Origin: Odontocerum albicorne
Lineage: Eukaryota > Arthropoda > Insecta > Trichoptera > Odontoceridae
Assembly (NCBI GenBank): GCA_949825065.1
Contig: OX463842.1
Location: 35,645,323 to 35,709,322, forward strand
Reading direction: 5' to 3'
Length of the DNA stretch: 64,000 bases
Shown: one piece after another, positions 59,484 to 64,000 of the stretch
Layout of the letters: the number at the start of each line of letters is the position of its first letter
Numbering within the stretch: the stretch's first letter is position 1
Made by a program: the position numbers and the translations under genes
Notes under the pieces: generated by a model
The model's database searches: none
What the model was told of the DNA's origin: nothing
The model's input: the letters and a program-made list of their open reading frames with translations, nothing else

Positions 59484-59640
59484 TGAATGGTTGAATTAAA
59501 ATAGGCACTAAGTATAAAAAAAAAACAAACAAAACTAAGTAAGCAGTTTCGTTCTATATGTCATATATAATGAAACTGCATACTTATTTTTTTTTGTTTT
59601 TTTTTTTGGTACTTGGTGCCTATTTTAATTCAACCATTCA
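59484..59640. mobile_element. Palindromic hairpin element, copy 2
   Basis: Same family as 27786-27943, with the same termini (TGAATGGTTGAATTAAAATA) and centre. It is flanked directly by TA on both sides (59482-59483 and 59641-59642), consistent with a TA target duplication. A SINE head follows immediately on the right. The A/T tracts differ in length and hold CAAAC interruptions. Confidence 0.75.
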
Positions 59641-59642
59641 TA

Positions 59643-59808
59643 TATCCTCCGACCGGAGGTGGTAGGTGTCGATTCCCATTGGAATTTAGATTTTTTCAAT
59701 AGGATTCCAATCTTGTTTTCACTAAAGGTCTCTAAAATATATTTCTTGTTGGTTTATAAAGATTGTCACATAGAAATGAGCCAAGTTGTACAACGAGAGT
59801 TGAATTAA
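59643..59808 (+). mobile_element. SINE, head shortened
   Basis: CCTCCGACCGGAGGTGGTAG, GTCGATTCCCATTGGAATTT and GGATTCCAATCTTGTTTTCA, then AAATGAGCCAAGTTGTACAA. The A-box half is deleted. It directly abuts palindromic element copy 2. Confidence 0.6.
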
Positions 59809-59809
59809 A

Positions 59810-60940
59810 TATAATGGTCGTTTATCATTTATGTTTTTCCGCATTGTTATAAAATCCACAAAATCTGTTGAACAATTTTATGTAATTCGAAACGAAGTAA
59901 TAGTTTCTAAGAATATGGTACACAGTACAATAGATACTGAGAGAATTTATAAATATAGATATCTTTAAGTACTCCAAGTGGATTTACCAAAATACTTCAT
60001 TTAACCGAACTTGGTCGAATAAAAAAATATAACAAAAGGACGGAAAAGCGAATTGAAAAAGGTACACAATAATAATAGAATTGTAGCCCGGAGAAATAAA
60101 AATATATACGAAAGGATATCGCTATGTTTTTCACAAAAGACAGTTGTTGTCAGAACATTTTATGTAACACAATACAAATTTTAGACTTCACAGGAAGACA
60201 ATGGAAATTATTCTTTGTCAAAAAAAAATGCCATGAATTTTATATTACATTCAATATTCCGTTGATAAGGTACTTACTGACTGGGTTTTATCAACTAATT
60301 TATTTGGAGTAACCATTCGTCGGGTAAGATGGATATTATTCCTTTTTTACATGTTCATGACATCTCCAAAGCACTTTACCTGACTAATTAGGCGTAAACT
60401 CGTTCTTAGGCAAGTAGGTTTTACAAAACAACAACAAAATTAAAGGACCATATAAATCACAACAATAAAAATCACGTTTTTACAGAAGACAAATTAAATT
60501 TCACCAGTCATAATACACCAAGAAAAAGCATTTAAATAAGAAACATTCAATTTTCAAATGATTATCCATGATTTTAAGGCACAAAATATTCTTAAATGTA
60601 CGAAATGTAAGTGAAATTCGATACAATTTCATAACTTTGATCCAATTAAGGTTACATTTTGTGTTAACGTTGTTTCTTACTAAATCTAGTATGTTTTTTC
60701 TAAGCCATGTTTTAATTTCAGTTTTATATTAACCGTATATTTTAATACATCTTATGCCTTAGGGTAATATGCATTCAATAATTAGGAGCCATGTATGCGA
60801 TACTGCTGTGTACAAAGACCGTTCACAAATAGGATATTTTTATTAGTCGTAAAAGTATTCCGTTTTCTTCATAAATGCTTGTTTACTGGTATTTTATTCT
60901 ACCTGCTTCTTTTCGATACCATATTGTCCCCTTAGAGTTC
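59810..60940. other. Unclassified AT-rich stretch
   Basis: No feature recognised. Confidence 0.45.
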
Positions 60941-60941
60941 A

Positions 60942-61002
60942 GCTAGTTGGTTGGTGAAAATCCCGCAAGCTGTACAACAAAAAAAGTAATAAAACACAAA
61001 GG
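60942..61002 (+). mobile_element. SINE, 3' fragment
   Basis: CTAGTTGGTTGGTGAAAATC, CCGCAAGCTGTACAAC and AAAAAGTAATAAAACAC resemble the tail, with the central block deleted. Confidence 0.35.
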
Positions 61003-61564
61003 TAAGATATTTATACTATTTTTTACTACTGTATCTTTGCCTTGTTGAATAAATTTATGGAAAATATAGTTTGTACGATTTGAAGAATCTCAAGGCAAAG
61101 TTTTGGATAAATAATTGATGCACGAGTGTTTATCCAATTTCAGAGATGTTTAAAAATCTGCATTAAAATATGAACATTTATGAAAAAAATATAAATATTT
61201 GATCTCGATCACTGAATAATCCAATAGCACTAGAAGCAGTTATTAACACGTTTTTGTTTGTAATATATCATGGAATTCGGATCGTGAGGGTATTAATAGT
61301 GGTAACTACTTTGTAATCTATGTTATTTTAATCCCTTTTATATACTCGTATATTGAAAAATAAGATTGATTCAGTGTTATTTAGTGAAGTTCGTTTTTTG
61401 TATTAAAAGTAAATTTTTGTTTTTAGTGAAGTTCGTTTTTTTGTTTTAAAAGTTAAAGTATATCATACATCACTATTATACATACATTTCTTCTTTTGCA
61501 ATCCACGCGACGCCACTGTGGGACAAACATATATGAGTTATAATATGTACACCATCCATTTGTA

Positions 61565-61648
61565 TCCAAGATAAGCTGGTTAGCTGGAAAAAAATGTTGT
61601 AAAGCAATAAGTCGGCCAGATGTACCATATGTTTTATTCGTATAACCA
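61565..61648 (+). mobile_element. SINE, 3' part
   Basis: AGCTGGTTAGCTGGAAAAAA, GCAATAAGTCGGCCAGATGT and ACCATATGTTTTATTCG match the tail block. Confidence 0.45.
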
Positions 61649-61894
61649 TGTTATCAAAGGAATGAATATGAAAAATATAGTAAATATTCAAACCATGATT
61701 AGAAACTATTGGATGCGAGTAGTGCAATGGTTACAATATGTTACTTTGCATTTTAATTATATTGTATAATACTTTGTAATTCCCGACTTATCGTGAACTG
61801 TTTTTATCTGAATTTATTGTTATTCTAGATCAAACATAAATTTGAAGAGTGCTATATGAAAAAAATATTTTATTGACAATTTTTGTATAAATTT

Positions 61895-62092
61895 GTGGTT
61901 TATTCAGTGGCACTTTATTCTTGCCCAGCTACTTATAGTGGTTCATTCATTGGTACTTTATTATTGTCCAGCTACTTATGGTGGTTTATTCTTGTCCAGC
62001 TACTTATGGTGGTTTATTCTTGTCCAGCTACTTATGGTGGTGGTTTATTCTTGTCCAGCTACTTATGGTGGTTTATTCTTTTTCCAGCTACT
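61895..62092 (+). repeat. 27-bp minisatellite
   Basis: About six units of GGTTTATTCTTGTCC plus AGCTACTTATGG; the central four are almost identical and the outer ones diverged. One unit has an extra GGT. Both overlapping open frames here are by-products of the repeat. Confidence 0.85.
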
Positions 62093-62094
62093 TC

Positions 62095-62780
62095 TGTATT
62101 TTGAAGATTGTTTTGCAATTCTGAATCATAGAATGTCGTTCAAGTAGGAATAAGTGCTGAAGATGTAAGATTTAAAAGGTGGATTGAAATTTGGAACCAT
62201 TAGATGTGTCACGTAAGGCAGTGTTCGGTTTTCTGTCAAGAATTGTAAAAGAGACTGCAGACGACATAAATAAAAGATGGTCAGCACAACAGGTTCCTAA
62301 TTAGTTAAAGGAAAACCTTAACTTAGAAATAAACATCCCAAGAAAGGCGGGCCTGAAAAAAATACGAATCTTTCTACTTTCGTTTCGAAAAATATTTTTT
62401 CAATTCTATTTCACGTCCTAAATACAAACATACCGTCATGCCACATTTGTATGAACAAAAGAGAGATTTTGATACCTTTCAATTTATGTCCACATTTTTT
62501 GTGTATTTCGATGCATTTTGTCCATCATGTTTTTTTTTCCATTTTTCACCTGATCGTTTTTTTTAGAATTTGACCGTTTATTTCCTTGTATTATTTTCCG
62601 TTTTTCTTTTCCTCAGTTATTTTTCATTTCAAATGTATATGGTACATACATTTTTCTCATAAATAAAATAATGCCTCGCAACCCACAATAAAGATAAAAG
62701 TTTATCTTTTGAATATTCAACTTAGTTACTAGAATATAGATAACTCAATAAGATCTTTACACAGAAAAATATTTTTAAAT
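62095..62780. other. Unclassified AT-rich stretch
   Basis: T-rich tracts at 62440-62640; nothing coding. Confidence 0.45.
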
Positions 62781-63450
62781 TAGTGAATAGCAACTTGGCA
62801 AACTTCGTTTGCGATACCCATTCAAAAACCAAATTGGTTAAATGTAAGCAAAATGGTCGCTATTATATAATATCTTTATTGTCCTATTGCATCTATGGTA
62901 CAAACAATATATCACTGAAAATATTCAGCGTCTCCATGATCGTGGATTTTCTTTCCACTCAACTAAACACTACCTTGTAGCATTTTCAGTTCATCGTTTA
63001 TATTCAAGTCGTCCTTTAACAAACTATCTATGTCATTTGACTCTCAAGCCAGCTATAAGTGGCTGTAAAACCAACCTTACAGGATGGCTTCAAAAAGCGA
63101 CTTATGAATCATTATATATTCCTTCAATGACATGGGTTGCGTTTCTCTATTCCTCATTCTATTTTTCTTTTTCTATCTTTTCTCTCTCCTCAGGTGATAT
63201 TTAAAAAAATCTGTACTTTGTACTTTAAATTAGATTTTTTTATCATACTCCACTATTAATTTTTAATTTTTCTTTTTACTTTTTTAGTTGTTTGTTACCT
63301 AAAACTTCGCTATGTCTCTACTAACAATTAACACACGTTTAACTCTTGTCTTGTAGGCTATAAGATATTACAATAGGGCAATAAACCTGCAGCATGTACC
63401 TTTGTGCAATAAGGCGCTTATCAAATTAAAATAAATAAATAAAAAATATA
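62780..63450 (+). mobile_element. Non-LTR element 3' end
   Basis: A weak coding-like frame (SKTKLVKC, ENIQRLHDRGFSF, then a Phe/Ser-rich end near 63200) precedes a conserved-looking tail, GTACCTTTGTGCAATAAGGC then AAATTAAAATAAATAAATAA. The tail style fits a LINE 3' UTR. Confidence 0.4.
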
Positions 63451-63454
63451 GTAT

Positions 63455-64000
63455 AAGAGAAAGAAACCTTCTATTTTTTCTGCATACATAAAATTTTGTA
63501 TGTGATTTGTCATCGGTGATTTTCGATTTTTTTTCCTGTCCTTTTAAAATCGTAGCTGGGATATGAGTTACGGTTTTGTTATTATGTAAAGATTTAACAT
63601 TTATTTTCTTCCAATATTAACCAATGCCAATTGACATTACAGTTTAAATCTATAATAGTGTTATAACCTTTGTTTTGTTATACCATTCCATTAATCTTTT
63701 CTCCGGTTCAAATCTTAAATCAACGAAGCAGCTGGAACGATGCCAACAAACAACTTGTTAATATTGTTGTTCCCATACATTATTTCCTGTTAAATATTAT
63801 TCTTGTAAAACGGCTGAATGCGAGAAGCTGTTGATATACAATGGCAATCTTCTTTATGACATAGATAATACAAAAGACACTAAACTTCACTAAAATATAA
63901 CAAGGGAATAATGTACGGATTTACGAGAATTACACTAAATATCCAAATTAGATTTTTTCAGGTAAACAAAAATTTAAAACAGCTACTAAATGATATTATT
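63455..64000. other. Unclassified right edge
   Basis: AT-rich; no feature recognised. Confidence 0.45.

Noticed and set aside
61883..62147. Overlapping 73- and 84-codon frames as a repeat protein
   Set aside because: They are read-outs of the 27-bp minisatellite in two frames with no start context or flanking coding signal.

Overview
The window is AT-rich eukaryotic nuclear DNA, almost all of it intron or intergenic, and crowded with decayed transposable elements. It most likely comes from an insect, and a moth or butterfly fits best. The reasons are several truncated RTE-type LINE tails ending in a 'SAYP'-like reading plus GTATGTATG-type termini (a habit I associate with Lepidoptera), several mariner remnants, a piggyBac-like element with TTAA flanks, a Penelope-like element, and one abundant tRNA-headed SINE family. 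There are no bacterial operons, rRNA genes or CRISPR arrays. The lepidopteran assignment is inference.

Host genes. The best-supported gene lies on the minus strand and is seen as three GC-rich exons: 24068-23811 (probably holding the start codon), 4923-4762 and 1141-914. All three have good splice sites and every junction is phase 1, so they join into one reading frame of about 194 codons that continues past the left edge. The encoded segment is Gly/Arg/Ser/Pro-rich and probably disordered; I do not recognise the protein. A GC-rich island with a TATA box in the minus orientation (near 28.55 kb) is a possible promoter for it, and a second GC-rich island with a perfect CRE (18.44 kb) lies in its large intron. 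A few weaker exon candidates on the plus strand (12.57, 13.40 and 37.5 kb) are given with low confidence.

Mobile elements, left to right: a possible solo LTR (2.1-2.7 kb); a mariner derivative made of two 5' ends head to head (8.57-9.21 kb); an internally deleted mariner (10.23-10.75 kb); a MITE with TATT duplication and alternating internal motifs (14.50-14.82 kb); a Penelope-like fragment with an intact GIY-YIG endonuclease reading frame and inverted ends carrying hammerhead-like cores (20.06-20.79 kb), with related ends at 46.2, 52.1 and 58.6 kb; two copies of a near-perfect palindromic hairpin element (27.79 and 59.48 kb); a 5'-truncated mariner transposase (28.98-29.44 kb); a jockey/CR1-like LINE pseudogene (30.25-32.1 kb); and a piggyBac-like pseudogene with a tandemly duplicated 3' end (48.12-51.09 kb). 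RTE-type LINE tails are scattered on both strands. About twenty copies or pieces of one tRNA-derived SINE occur from 0.56 to 61.6 kb.

Tandem repeats of roughly 150, 66, 60, 27 and 285 bp occur at 15.3, 36.5, 47.1, 61.9 and 50.5 kb. No single new multi-gene system is visible. The most interesting material is structural: the palindromic hairpin family, the head-to-head mariner, the ribozyme-like Penelope ends and the tandem-ended piggyBac.
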